64,000 bases of DNA from Parablautia intestinalis (GTDB taxonomy: Bacteria > Bacillota > Clostridia > Lachnospirales > Lachnospiraceae): positions 62,001 to 126,000 of the forward strand of contig RAYQ01000010.1 in NCBI GenBank assembly GCA_003612395.1, in the 5' to 3' direction. Below, in pieces: positions 52,982 through 62,078 of this stretch. Within the stretch, counting starts at the first letter, position 1. Every line of letters begins with the position of its first letter. The translations under genes and the position numbers were made by a program. Below the pieces are notes generated by a model that was given only the letters and a program-made list of their open reading frames with translations, did no database searches and was not told the origin of the DNA.

Positions 52982-55468
52982 TCAGGCAATGTCAACAACC
53001 GACCGGCAGGTAACGCTCTTTGCGTCTCCCCTTATAATGGAAACAATGCGTTCTCCGGCCTCCATGTCAAAGAAGTTGTCGGAGAGCCATAAATCTCCGT
53101 CTGTCCCAATGATTTCCACATTCTTTGCATAAGCGTCTGCATATACCACAATTTTGTCGCCCTTCCTTTCGCAGCGAAGATTAGGATTCGCAAAGAAATA
53201 ATGCTTAGGCGCCGTGAATAAACAGGTATTTTGGGAAACCACCCGGCCGTCCACACAAAAGCTGTACTCTAAATGAATTTCTCTCTCCTCATAAGCGCCA
53301 AAATCCATTTTTTCAAGCCACACACCGTCAAGCGCCGGAACCGTAATCTGGCAGCTTCCCTCTTTTAATATGCTGCTGTCCGGCTTACGAAGGCTCCATG
53401 TAACCGTGCCTGTCACTTCCTGCATGGTTTCGTTTGCAACATGCAGCCTTGCACTCTTTTCAATGGGGGCAGGCTCCTGAATGCAGAAGGGACGTTCGCT
53501 CAGCTCCCCAATCTCCTCGCAGGAAATCATAACAGGCGCAAACATTTTTTTCTCGGCATAGTGCAGAGCTTTCCATCTTCCATAATAGTCAATGCTGGCC
53601 CAGGATGCCACCGGCCAGATGTCATTGAGCTGCCACACCACTGTTCCCATGCATCTGCCCCTGTAACGCCTGAAATGTTCCACCCCATAGCGGATGGCAT
53701 CTGCCTGGAGAAGCTGTGAGGCATATAATAAATGGTCAAAATCCTTTGGATATAAATAGATAGCGGAAAGATAATTTAATATTTTGCCGTTAGCCGCCCG
53801 GTTTCTCTGGTGCATTTCCATCACCCTTGAGAAAATATTCCTGTCTTCAGGCTCTGTAAAGCTCTCTACCGTCTTTAATCCCGGGAAAGACTGGAAACCA
53901 AACTCAGACAAATATCTGAAATGGAATTTCCTGTATTCCGTAAAAGGCTTATTTCCATGCCACACATCCCAGTAATGCATATCCCCATGATCTTCTGACC
54001 AGGAGTTCTCGAAGTTTCCTCCTGAGGACGGGGAAGACGGCCAGTAAAAGGCATTGGGGTCTTCTTCTTTTATAATTTTAGGAATAATATATTCATACAA
54101 TTTAATATAATCATATTTCTGCTTTTCTGAGACTTTCCACATTTCAATCTGTGTTTCAATCTCATTGTTACCACACCACAGACCCAGGCAGGCATGGTGG
54201 CGGATCCTGCGTACATTATCTATAGTTTCGCGGGTAATGTTAGCCTCAAACGCATCATTGAGCTCATAGGATGCACATGCATACATGAAATCCTGCCATA
54301 CAATCAGTCCCAGCTCATCGCAGATATCAAAGAAAAAGTCATCCGGATAATAGCCGCCGCCCCATACACGGATGCAGTTGTGATTTGCCATAGCAGCATC
54401 CTCAAGCAGCCTTCTTGTCCGTTCCTTATTGACACGGTCAAGGAGATTGTCCTCCGGAATATAATCTGCGCCCATAGCGAATATCTTTACGCCATTTACC
54501 TCATGGGCAAAGCAGCTTCCCCATTCATCCTTATCCGTGTTCACTGTCATGGTACGCAGGCCGATTTTTCTCTCCCAAACATCCAGCTCACTGTCATCCC
54601 CGTCAAGGAGAGATACCCTTACCTGATAAAGAGGCTGATCCCCGTAACCGTGAGGCCACCAGAGCCTGGGGTTTTTCACCGTAAGCTTATAATCCTGTTC
54701 TTCCCCTGCCGTATCTTCTGCCGCAACTACCTGACCGTCAGGGTCCGTTACCGTAATCCGGACCTTTCCTCCGTCCCCAAAAAGACCGCTTTCCCTGTTG
54801 CAAAACAGCTCAAGGGTAATATCAAAATCCAGCGTAACCTGACCGGCCTCATGAATCTGTGTTATGTAAACCGAGTCCAGGCGGCTCTTTTTAATGCCAA
54901 GAAGCGTTACATCCCTGAAGATACCGGCATCAGGCAGTCTTGGACCCCAATCCCACCCAAACATACAATGGGCTTTGCGCAGATGCGGAAAACCTTCCAT
55001 AGCATCCTGGGAGCCCTGCACAGCAACCTTCTCATTTTCTTCCTTTATATACTTTGTTGGGGAATGGAGCACCACCTTCAGCTGGTTATTTCCTTCCCTG
55101 ATACTGCCTGTTTCCAACAGGTTAATTTCCCAGATTCTGTGCATATTGTAAGCACAGCCAATCTGCTCACCGTTTAGACAGATATCCGCTAACGTGTCGA
55201 TCCCGTCAAAACGAAGAAGCAGCGCGTCACAGGCAAGCATCTGATTTGTCACTTCAAAATCCGTGGTATAGCAGAAATCATTTTCCATAAGGGGAAGCAC
55301 TTTCAGTTCATTATCCCGGTAAAAAGGATCCGGTATCAGCTCCTTTTCAAGCAGCGCACCGTAAACTGAGCCAGGAATCTTAGCGCTTATCCCTTCTTTG
55401 GGCACAAGGGCGGAATCTTTTCCTATAATCTGCAAATTCCAAACCCCGTTTAAGCTGGTCTTTAACAT
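52982..55468 (-). CDS. GH2 beta-mannosidase
   Basis: An 828-residue intracellular enzyme cleaving beta-1,4-mannosyl ends of imported manno-oligosaccharides or N-glycan cores. It has the three GH2 beta domains and barrel. Acid/base Glu is in GLWCGNNEIETQ (about residue 425), nucleophile Glu in RYLSEFGFQSFPGL (about 515); SEFGFQSFP is specific for mannosidases. No transporter gene is next to it. RBS AAAGGA before ATG 55468. Confidence 0.93.
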   Translation of the reverse strand: MLKTSLNGVWNLQIIGKDSALVPKEGISAKIPGSVYGALLEKELIPDPFYRDNELKVLPLMENDFCYTTDFEVTNQMLACDALLLRFDGIDTLADICLNGEQIGCAYNMHRIWEINLLETGSIREGNNQLKVVLHSPTKYIKEENEKVAVQGSQDAMEGFPHLRKAHCMFGWDWGPRLPDAGIFRDVTLLGIKKSRLDSVYITQIHEAGQVTLDFDITLELFCNRESGLFGDGGKVRITVTDPDGQVVAAEDTAGEEQDYKLTVKNPRLWWPHGYGDQPLYQVRVSLLDGDDSELDVWERKIGLRTMTVNTDKDEWGSCFAHEVNGVKIFAMGADYIPEDNLLDRVNKERTRRLLEDAAMANHNCIRVWGGGYYPDDFFFDICDELGLIVWQDFMYACASYELNDAFEANITRETIDNVRRIRHHACLGLWCGNNEIETQIEMWKVSEKQKYDYIKLYEYIIPKIIKEEDPNAFYWPSSPSSGGNFENSWSEDHGDMHYWDVWHGNKPFTEYRKFHFRYLSEFGFQSFPGLKTVESFTEPEDRNIFSRVMEMHQRNRAANGKILNYLSAIYLYPKDFDHLLYASQLLQADAIRYGVEHFRRYRGRCMGTVVWQLNDIWPVASWASIDYYGRWKALHYAEKKMFAPVMISCEEIGELSERPFCIQEPAPIEKSARLHVANETMQEVTGTVTWSLRKPDSSILKEGSCQITVPALDGVWLEKMDFGAYEEREIHLEYSFCVDGRVVSQNTCLFTAPKHYFFANPNLRCERKGDKIVVYADAYAKNVEIIGTDGDLWLSDNFFDMEAGERIVSIIRGDAKSVTCRSVVDIA

Positions 55469-55486
55469 GTTCTTTATCCTTTCATT

Positions 55487-56068
55487 TCAATAAAACTTAC
55501 CGTTTCTGTCCACATATTCCCAGACAGATAAAAACGCCCTATTGTTTCCTGGCTCATTATAACACAGGGCAATTATTGAAAATAGTATAAACTCTAAAAA
55601 AAATTGTACAAATAAATCTATAAAACGGTTACTTCCAGCCCCCGGCGTTGGCATTTCTCCGCCGTTAACCTGTCCTTTAAGGTATTCCTTCGACCAGGCC
55701 AGTTCGTCTGCCCAGCGTCTCATAACCGGATAAAAAAAATCAAACTTCCCGCCAAGTATGGCGTCATACCCGTCACGACTCAGACGCACACTGTCCTTGG
55801 ATATGTACTCTCCGTACTTTCGTTTACATTCCAGATTGTTCCTGCCATCCTCATTCTTCATATTCGGATCCGGATTTTCCACATGCTCCAGACTGAGCTG
55901 CTCATGACCCTGCTTATCTGTTTCCGGCTTTGTGGATATTTTGCTGGTATCATTGGCATGTTTATTGATGTTCAGTTTTTTCTGTCCGAAAAAGTCCCCT
56001 GCTTCCTCCTCAAGCTTTACCCAGGCTCGGCCGGTGTTACTTCTCACGCCTACGTCAGCTGGATGCAT
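55487..56068 (-). pseudogene. Unidentified 193-codon ORF, likely a gene remnant
   Basis: The frame is open from a stop at about 56108, and the first ATG (56068) has no RBS. The peptide runs ADVGVRSNTGRAWVKLEEEA, then NNLECKRKYGEYISKDSVRL, and ends in a hydrophobic Phe/Ile stretch. I know no family. The lack of a start signal suggests the 3' end of a longer broken gene. Confidence 0.35.
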
Positions 56069-56354
56069 GGGAATGGCAAAAAATTCAGTGTTGCCACACT
56101 CCCGCTCTGCAAAAACGTATCAGATGCTTTGCATCACTATGGGCAGCCACCTGGCTTCATTTCCCGCAGGAATAAATTTATAAAAATGTCACACAAAATT
56201 AATGATATGAATTCATTTTCTATGCTATAATAAAAAAGTACTTTTGAATCCTGATTTAAGCTTTCTTATAAGTAAGCCCAAATACAAAGTTCTTCAAAAG
56301 TACCTGCAAATCCTTGTTTCATTTAATTTTCATTATAAATAAAAGGAGCCTTCT
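56069..56354 (+). promoter_or_regulatory. Promoter and structured leader of the 85-residue membrane protein
   Basis: A TATAAT at 56226-56231 is followed by an 11-bp perfect inverted repeat GTACTTTTGAA (56238-56248) / TTCAAAAGTAC (56293-56303) with a 44-nt loop, in the untranslated leader. The rest of the region (56069-56220) shows nothing I can name. Confidence 0.45.
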
Positions 56355-56612
56355 ATGAAGCAAAAGCCCAAACAAATTGCCGCCATCATCTGTATCGTAC
56401 TGCTTGTTCTTTTATATGTGGCCACACTGGTGATTTCCCTTTTGGATTTTCCCGGCTCAGACCGGCTGTTCGCCGCCTGTCTTATGGCTACTGTCGGACT
56501 TCCTGTTCTTCTATGGATTTATATCTGGCTTTATGGCAAGTACACAGGGCGAAAAACCCTGGCTACGGATGCCCCGAAGGAGGAATCAGGGGAAGAAGAA
56601 AATGGCAGGTAA
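56355..56612 (+). CDS. Small two-helix membrane protein
   Basis: An 85-residue protein: helices at about 8-29 (IAAIICIVLLVLLYVATLVI) and 36-60, then a polar tail rich in Glu (EESGEEENGR). AAAGGAG precedes ATG 56355. A typical Clostridia small membrane protein of unknown function; the leader hairpin may regulate it. Confidence 0.8.
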   Translation: MKQKPKQIAAIICIVLLVLLYVATLVISLLDFPGSDRLFAACLMATVGLPVLLWIYIWLYGKYTGRKTLATDAPKEESGEEENGR

Positions 56613-56647
56613 CAGAACCACTTTCTTACAAATTTAGTAAATTCATA

Positions 56648-57067
56648 TCACTTTTCCTCCATTATCCACTCCTTCAGCTTTTCCTGCAGCAATTTCTTAT
56701 CCGTCAAATACAATTCATATTTTGATGCATAAATATTAGCGTTTTCTGGCAACGTCAATTCAACAAGTGCATCACTCTTCTCCTGACAAAGTAAAATACC
56801 TACCGTAGGTTTTTCCTCTGTCGTCTTTTCATATCGATCATAATAATTAACATACATCTGCATTTGCCCTAAATCCTGATGTGTTAAATTACCCAGTTTC
56901 AAATCAAAAAGAACAAAGCATTGTAATAATCGGTTATAAAACACCAAATCAATCCGAAAATGCTGTTCATCAAATGTAAAGCGAACCTGCCTGCCAAAAA
57001 AAGCAAATCCCTTTCCCAATTCCAGTAAAAATTCCTGTAAGTGATTCAGAAGCCTGCTTCCCAGCAC
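56648..57067 (-). pseudogene. C-terminal fragment of YhcG/DUF1016-type PD-(D/E)XK nuclease
   Basis: 139 codons match only the nuclease half of the YhcG family: LLNHLQEFLLELGKGFAFFG, FRIDLVFYNRLLQCFVLFDL and HQDLGQMQMYVNYYDR (D and D-L-K catalytic pattern). The N-terminal DNA-binding half is absent: TAA interrupts the frame just upstream of GTG 57067 and there is no RBS. A truncated former defence-island nuclease. Confidence 0.75.
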
Positions 57068-57216
57068 ATCCGCAACGCTTTAAAGGAAATCCTCGTTCAT
57101 TTTACTCTTTACAGTACCTCCTTACCCCTTGAGCTATATGTCTCAATATCTGTATTCTGGTCATCATCAAACTCCTCACAGCCGAAGATAAATCTTGGAA
57201 AGCTAAACCCCGCCCC

Positions 57217-57831
57217 CTAAAAGGTTAACATTTCCTCCAGCTCCGTTTTTACCTGCTCAAGGGTGTGAAACACAATTCCCTTCATCCCCTCTTTCACCGC
57301 TGCATCCACATTTTTAGCCGTATCATCAATGAAAACGCATTCCTGCGCCTTTAACCCATACCTCTTTGTCAAAAGTTGATATATTTCCGGCATAGGCTTA
57401 ATCAGCTTCTCCTGAAAAGACAAAATTGCCCCGTCCGTCTCCTTCAGGAAATCAAGAGCATCCGCACATTCTATATATGCTTTATGGGAAAAATTAGAGA
57501 TCACATATATCCCGCAGCCCCTGTCCTTTAACTCTTTAACCCACGGAATTGCATAGTCGTACCGGGTAATCATCTTTTCAACACTTTGAAAAACTTCCCT
57601 GATTTCTTTTTCTATGGAAGGATCGTTTCGTATAAAGCCTTCAAGAAGCTCGTCATCGTTAAGCACGCCCCGATCCAGCTCGTTCCAAAAAGCGCTTTTA
57701 ATTGTAGCTTTCGTGAGCTTTTCATAAATATCCTCTGAGAAGCCAAAACTTAAGTAAAACTCCTGCCATGCAAATCCCGCAAGCACATTTCCAATATCAA
57801 ACACAATATTCTTAATCATACTTTTAACCAT
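57217..57831 (-). CDS. HAD-family hydrolase
   Basis: A 204-residue phosphatase-like enzyme: motif I NIVFDIGNVLAGF, motif II VISNFSHKAY, motif III Lys in KLIKPMPEIYQ, motif IV CVFIDDTAKNVDAA. The cap is the four-helix C1 type, as in sugar-phosphatases/haloacid dehalogenases. Asp, then Gly replacing the second Asp in D-I-G, is common in the HAD-IA epoxide-hydrolase-like subgroup. AAAGGA precedes ATG 57831; ATG 57819 is possible. Confidence 0.87.
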   Translation of the reverse strand: MVKSMIKNIVFDIGNVLAGFAWQEFYLSFGFSEDIYEKLTKATIKSAFWNELDRGVLNDDELLEGFIRNDPSIEKEIREVFQSVEKMITRYDYAIPWVKELKDRGCGIYVISNFSHKAYIECADALDFLKETDGAILSFQEKLIKPMPEIYQLLTKRYGLKAQECVFIDDTAKNVDAAVKEGMKGIVFHTLEQVKTELEEMLTF

Positions 57832-57862
57832 GTTTCCTTTCTCAATCTAACTCCTGTCTGCC

Positions 57863-57899
57863 CGCTTTAGCGGGCGTACAAATCAGGATGTGTGAAATT
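57863..57899 (-). repeat. Copy 2 of the 37-nt dispersed repeat
   Basis: See 40050-40086. Here the minus strand ends in a perfect GCCCGC-TAAA-GCGGGC hairpin (57860-57875), 30 nt before the HAD start; it begins at the LysR stop. Confidence 0.8.
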
Positions 57900-58796
57900 T
57901 TAATTTCGCACTATTGCCCGTACCATTTTTAAAAACTCTTCCGCTGCCTTAGATACCGGTCCTCCTGCATCCGCCACCACACAGATTTTTCTTTTGGGAA
58001 TCATCTGTTTAAAACGCAGCTCAAAAAGCCTGCCGTCCTCTAAATACTCCTTGGCAAAGTCCCGCACCACGCTGCCCACACCAAGATTCCTTAAGGCAAA
58101 CTGGACTATCATATCGCTGGTTGCCAGCTCAAATTCCGGGTGCAGTTCCACCCCGCTTTGCTTTAAAAATTCGTCCATATAGCTTTTGGTGCTGGTGCTT
58201 CCCTCCAGACAGATAATGGGAAGCTTTTCCAGCTCCTTAAGCTCTAACATGTGGTTCTTATACTGCATGAATTTCCGTCCTGCCACAAACACATCTTCTA
58301 TTTCACGCACAGGAATTACATGAAGCCTGGATTTACCGGCAAAGGGCGTGCTCACCACGCCAAACTCAATTTCCCCCTGCTGTAAGAGATTCAGGGTTTC
58401 CGGCGTAGGCGCATTGGTGACGGTCACCTTAATGCCCGGAAATCTTTCATGATACTCCTGCAGCATAGGAAGCAGGTAGTATTTAAGGGTCATATCGCTG
58501 GCGCCTATCTTTAATTCGCCATAATCAAGCTGCAGCATGGAGGCAAGCTTTCTCTCCCCTAACCTAATCTGCTCATACCCTGATTTCACATAAGTATATA
58601 GCGCCTGTCCCTCCGTAGTAAGTCTGATTCCCCTTGGCACACGCACAAAAAGTTTGGCCGATAAAGCGCTCTCAAGCTGCTTAAGAGCCTGGCTTACTGC
58701 CGGCTGGGAGATGGAAAGCTCTGCCGCCGCCCCGGTAAGGCTGCCGTTTTTGGCCGCGTAGTAAAACACCTTATAATATTCCAGATTTCCTACCAT
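57900..58796 (-). CDS. LysR-family transcriptional regulator
   Basis: A 298-residue regulator: N-terminal winged helix (YYKVFYYAAKNGSLTGAAAE, SQPAVSQALKQLESALSAKL) and a periplasmic-binding-like effector domain from about residue 90. ATG 58796 begins 2 nt after the upstream gene's stop, so the genes are coupled; the longer in-frame start at 58856 lies inside that gene. The target may be the upstream gene or the aldo/keto reductase. Confidence 0.9.
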   Translation of the reverse strand: MVGNLEYYKVFYYAAKNGSLTGAAAELSISQPAVSQALKQLESALSAKLFVRVPRGIRLTTEGQALYTYVKSGYEQIRLGERKLASMLQLDYGELKIGASDMTLKYYLLPMLQEYHERFPGIKVTVTNAPTPETLNLLQQGEIEFGVVSTPFAGKSRLHVIPVREIEDVFVAGRKFMQYKNHMLELKELEKLPIICLEGSTSTKSYMDEFLKQSGVELHPEFELATSDMIVQFALRNLGVGSVVRDFAKEYLEDGRLFELRFKQMIPKRKICVVADAGGPVSKAAEEFLKMVRAIVRN

Positions 58797-58798
58797 GC

Positions 58799-59314
58799 TT
58801 ACACCATCCCTAACTCTGTTCCCCTGCGCCACTTCATTTCCAAATCGTTTCTGCACAGGAAAAGACTCTTTTTCCCAAGGAACGGCTTCATATTCTTCTG
58901 CACCTCGTCCTTATCCCGGACAAGCAGCGCCTCATCCGCCAGCACCAGAATTAATTTTGACCTTGCATGAAAAAGCTTCAGCTTTGCCGTTAAGGCGTCC
59001 AGGGACTTTTCCTCCCCTGTCACCACATAATCCTCAAAGCACCCGCTTGTCTGCAAAAAGGAGATAGGAATCACACGGTTTTCCATATCACTATTGCTTT
59101 TCCAGTACAAAAGATTCAACCGCACATTGCGGAATACCTCACTGTGGGACCGCAGACAAGCCGCCACATCCGCCGCCGTGTTCCTGACATAATCCAGGGG
59201 CAGGGCGCAGTCTGTCACCAGCGTCATCTCCAAAATCCCGCCTGAGTAATTCCCCGGCACATGCAGCACTCTCTCCACCGCATTATTCAGGTTCATCTTA
59301 AACAAAAGCTCCAA
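58799..59314 (-). CDS. Conserved-looking protein of unknown function
   Basis: A 171-residue soluble protein (MNLNNAVERVLHVPGN near the start; LYWKSNSDMENRVIPISFLQ in the middle; SKLILVLADEALLV near the end) that I cannot assign. It alternates beta/alpha patterns like a vWA or deaminase fold, but no metal motif is clear. Start TTG 59314 follows AAGGAGG at 7 nt; no ATG fits until codon 7. It is coupled to the LysR gene. Confidence 0.65.
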   Translation of the reverse strand: MELLFKMNLNNAVERVLHVPGNYSGGILEMTLVTDCALPLDYVRNTAADVAACLRSHSEVFRNVRLNLLYWKSNSDMENRVIPISFLQTSGCFEDYVVTGEEKSLDALTAKLKLFHARSKLILVLADEALLVRDKDEVQKNMKPFLGKKSLFLCRNDLEMKWRRGTELGMV

Positions 59315-59596
59315 CTTTCCGCCTCCTTGTCCTGCGTACAAAATGTCCTTTCAAATTGTATCACAACTTTCTCTTTCTTACTATACTGAAAAAGGAACAT
59401 GTAAAATCCATGCCTCCGCTTTGCCGCAGAAGCACACATCTTATATGTTCCCTGTTCTCCGTTCTCAATTTAAACTTCTTTATGCAGGTCTGTACATTAC
59501 CATAAGCTGATCAGATAAGCCTGACGGCGTTTGTAAACATAAGGATGGCTGGTGAAGCCTTGCAGACACTTCTTTGTTCTTATCTGTTTTTAGCTG

Positions 59597-60718
59597 CTAT
59601 CTGTCAAAATGCCCGGATACTTCTTTCAGCTTTTCAATAATCGGCAAATGCTGGGGACAGACTCCCTCGCACTGGCCGCACCCCACACAGTCCCCGGCCT
59701 TCCCGAACTTTTCAGCGAGAATGGCATACTGGGTGGCTGTGGCTGTCCATCCTTTTTCCTCCAGATTCTCCCGCATGTCTTCATTGTACAGGGAAAAATA
59801 CTGTGGAATGGCAATCTTTTTCGGGCAGCCTGAGGTGCAGTAAGAGCAACCCGTACAGGGTATGGCCGTCTGGGCGTTAATGATATCCGCCACCTTGTAA
59901 GTCAGCTCCTTTTCTTCCTCCGTAAGCGGCTTAAAATCCTCCATATAGCTTAGGTTATCCTGCACCTGCTCTAAATTACTCATGCCGGAAAGCACCATCA
60001 TTACATTGTCCAGAGACGCCGCAAAGCGTATCGCCCAGCCAGACACGGAAAGCTCAGCATCATAATCCTTAAAAACTTTTTCGGCCTGCTCCGGAATTTT
60101 ACTTAAGGTGCCGCCTTTTACCGGCTCCATGACGATTACCGGCTTGCCATGCTTTACGGCCACCTCGTAGCACTTCCGTGACTGCACCCACTCGCTCTCC
60201 CAGTCCAGGTAATTGAGCTGGAGCTGTACGAATTCCATCTCCGGATGATTTGTCAGAATCTCATCCAAAAGCTCGGCGCTGTCATGGAAAGAAAAGCCGG
60301 CATGCTTTACCAGCCCCTTTTCCTTTTTGTCCAGCAGCCAGTTAAAGCAGTCAAACTGCTCAAACTTTGGCAGCGAGGACGCCTCGATACCATGCAGAAG
60401 ATAATAGTCAAAACAGGTAACACCTGTCTTTTGCATCTGCTGGTTAAATATTTTATCCCTGTCTTCTAAAGAATGAAAAAATCCGGTATGCAGTTTGGTC
60501 GCCAGTGTGTAAGCTTCCCGCGGATAGCGGTCCACCAGAACCTTTTTGACCGTGCTCTCGCTGTTGAAGCCGCAGTACATCCATGCCGTATCAAAGTATG
60601 TAAATCCCTTCTCCATAAAGGCATCCACCATCTGCTTTACCTGTTCCACATCAATACTATTCGCATCCGTCTTATCAAGCAGAGGCAGACGCATCAGACC
60701 AAATCCTAGTTTTTTCAT
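59597..60718 (-). CDS. Aldo/keto reductase with C-terminal 4Fe-4S domain
   Basis: A 373-residue cytoplasmic oxidoreductase: AKR barrel with FGLMRLPLLD, YFDTAWMYCGFNSE (Asp and Tyr) and HGIEASSLPKF, then a ferredoxin-like domain with CTGCSYCTSGCPKKI and CVGCGQCEGVCPQHLPI (eight cysteines). Such fused proteins are common in gut Clostridia; substrate unknown. GGAGG precedes ATG 60718; the longer start lacks an RBS. Confidence 0.9.
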   Translation of the reverse strand: MKKLGFGLMRLPLLDKTDANSIDVEQVKQMVDAFMEKGFTYFDTAWMYCGFNSESTVKKVLVDRYPREAYTLATKLHTGFFHSLEDRDKIFNQQMQKTGVTCFDYYLLHGIEASSLPKFEQFDCFNWLLDKKEKGLVKHAGFSFHDSAELLDEILTNHPEMEFVQLQLNYLDWESEWVQSRKCYEVAVKHGKPVIVMEPVKGGTLSKIPEQAEKVFKDYDAELSVSGWAIRFAASLDNVMMVLSGMSNLEQVQDNLSYMEDFKPLTEEEKELTYKVADIINAQTAIPCTGCSYCTSGCPKKIAIPQYFSLYNEDMRENLEEKGWTATATQYAILAEKFGKAGDCVGCGQCEGVCPQHLPIIEKLKEVSGHFDR

Positions 60719-60851
60719 GTTTTCCTCCAATTCATTCAACCTAACACCCTCCATTTTCACAAGACCATTATAATTCTTCGCACCCAAAACAGCAAATATT
60801 TATAAATAATTCATTTCTATAGGCAAAATCTATTCGTAACTATATGGTTAC

Positions 60852-62078
60852 TTAGCCGATTTGTTTGCGCCCGTATTCCCAATATACCAGTGGCGCCAGC
60901 ATCACGGTCAGCGCCGTATAAACCGCCAGCAAAACCGGTACGGCTCCCACCGTCTTTCCCGCGACCGTATACAGGCTAAAATAGTTCAGCGCCATCTCTG
61001 TCTGCAGCAGCTGGTCCGGCAGGAGGGATAAAATTTTGCTCACGGAGGCGCTGTTTATATTGGCCAGAAAGGAAGGAATAAAAATAAGTGCAAAAGGAAC
61101 CATAACCGCCAAAACCGTGGACTTTGTTTTAGCAGACACCAGCATGCTTAAGAAGGAAATAAACAGGCATCCGATATACCCTCCCGCTATAATCAAAAGA
61201 TATTTCTGCCACACGGTTATATTGTAAAAGCACTTCCACCCGCTCCTGTCAGCCTGGACCGGGCACTGCAGGCCGTCCGCCCCCAGATAAAGGAGAACAA
61301 TGCCCGAGTACAGCAAAACGGCTCCCCAGTAAACTGCGGTTACAATGAAAATTCCCGCTCCTATTTTGGAAACAACGGCCTTATTTCTCCCGTACATGGA
61401 TGAAAAAAGAACCGCATCCGATTTCCATGCAAACTCGTTGGAAAAGATCCCTGCAACAAGATATCCCAAAATCAGCATAACAATCATGATAACCGTAGGC
61501 GAATACTCAAACAATTGCGTCCATCCCTTCATGTAATCATAATAAAAAGGCGTTTGGACGCTGTCGTAGCGCCTGATTAAATATTCTTTTTCCTTCTCTG
61601 AAAACATATCCTCCGCCTCGTCCTCCAGCCATTTCTTCAGCAGAGAAATCCTGTTTTCATAAAACCAGCCGGCCTCATCTTCCGAAAGAGCGTCCGCCCG
61701 GTAATAATCATATTCCCGAAAGCCTTCCGCATAGGAACAGTTTAAGAGATTTCTGATTTCAGCAATCCCCTGTCCCCAGCCGTAAGCAATATTTTCTTTT
61801 ACAAGCTCCTTCGACAATGCCTCGGGCGAGTGCCGGATCCGGTTGTTTTCCGCAATGACCTGCCGGATTTTTTCTTCATCCAGATACCCCGCCCATTCCT
61901 TCTGCACAGCCCGCAATTCCCGTACCGCCCCGGAGCCTATTTCTTTCTCTCCGTTTTCATTTACGTAGTAAACATCTGCGGCAAAATAACAGGTAATGCC
62001 CACCAAAATAAGAATCAGGAAAAGGGCTGCCCTGCCTCCTGTTTTCAAAAACACTTTTTTTAACTCATATTGAAACAT
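60852..62078 (-). CDS. ABC-2-type permease protein
   Basis: A 408-residue membrane subunit: helix at about 18-38, a long extracytoplasmic region (about 40-195, charged), then about five helices. It resembles ABC-2/YhgE-like permeases without a motif that names its substrate. ATG 62078 overlaps the ATPase stop by 14 nt (translational coupling). Last gene of the sigma/ABC group. Confidence 0.75.
   Translation of the reverse strand: MFQYELKKVFLKTGGRAALFLILILVGITCYFAADVYYVNENGEKEIGSGAVRELRAVQKEWAGYLDEEKIRQVIAENNRIRHSPEALSKELVKENIAYGWGQGIAEIRNLLNCSYAEGFREYDYYRADALSEDEAGWFYENRISLLKKWLEDEAEDMFSEKEKEYLIRRYDSVQTPFYYDYMKGWTQLFEYSPTVIMIVMLILGYLVAGIFSNEFAWKSDAVLFSSMYGRNKAVVSKIGAGIFIVTAVYWGAVLLYSGIVLLYLGADGLQCPVQADRSGWKCFYNITVWQKYLLIIAGGYIGCLFISFLSMLVSAKTKSTVLAVMVPFALIFIPSFLANINSASVSKILSLLPDQLLQTEMALNYFSLYTVAGKTVGAVPVLLAVYTALTVMLAPLVYWEYGRKQIG

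Noticed and set aside
54194-55177. 327-codon plus-strand ORF opposite the beta-mannosidase
   Set aside because: It is a shadow of a well-conserved GH2 gene on the other strand, with no domain of its own.
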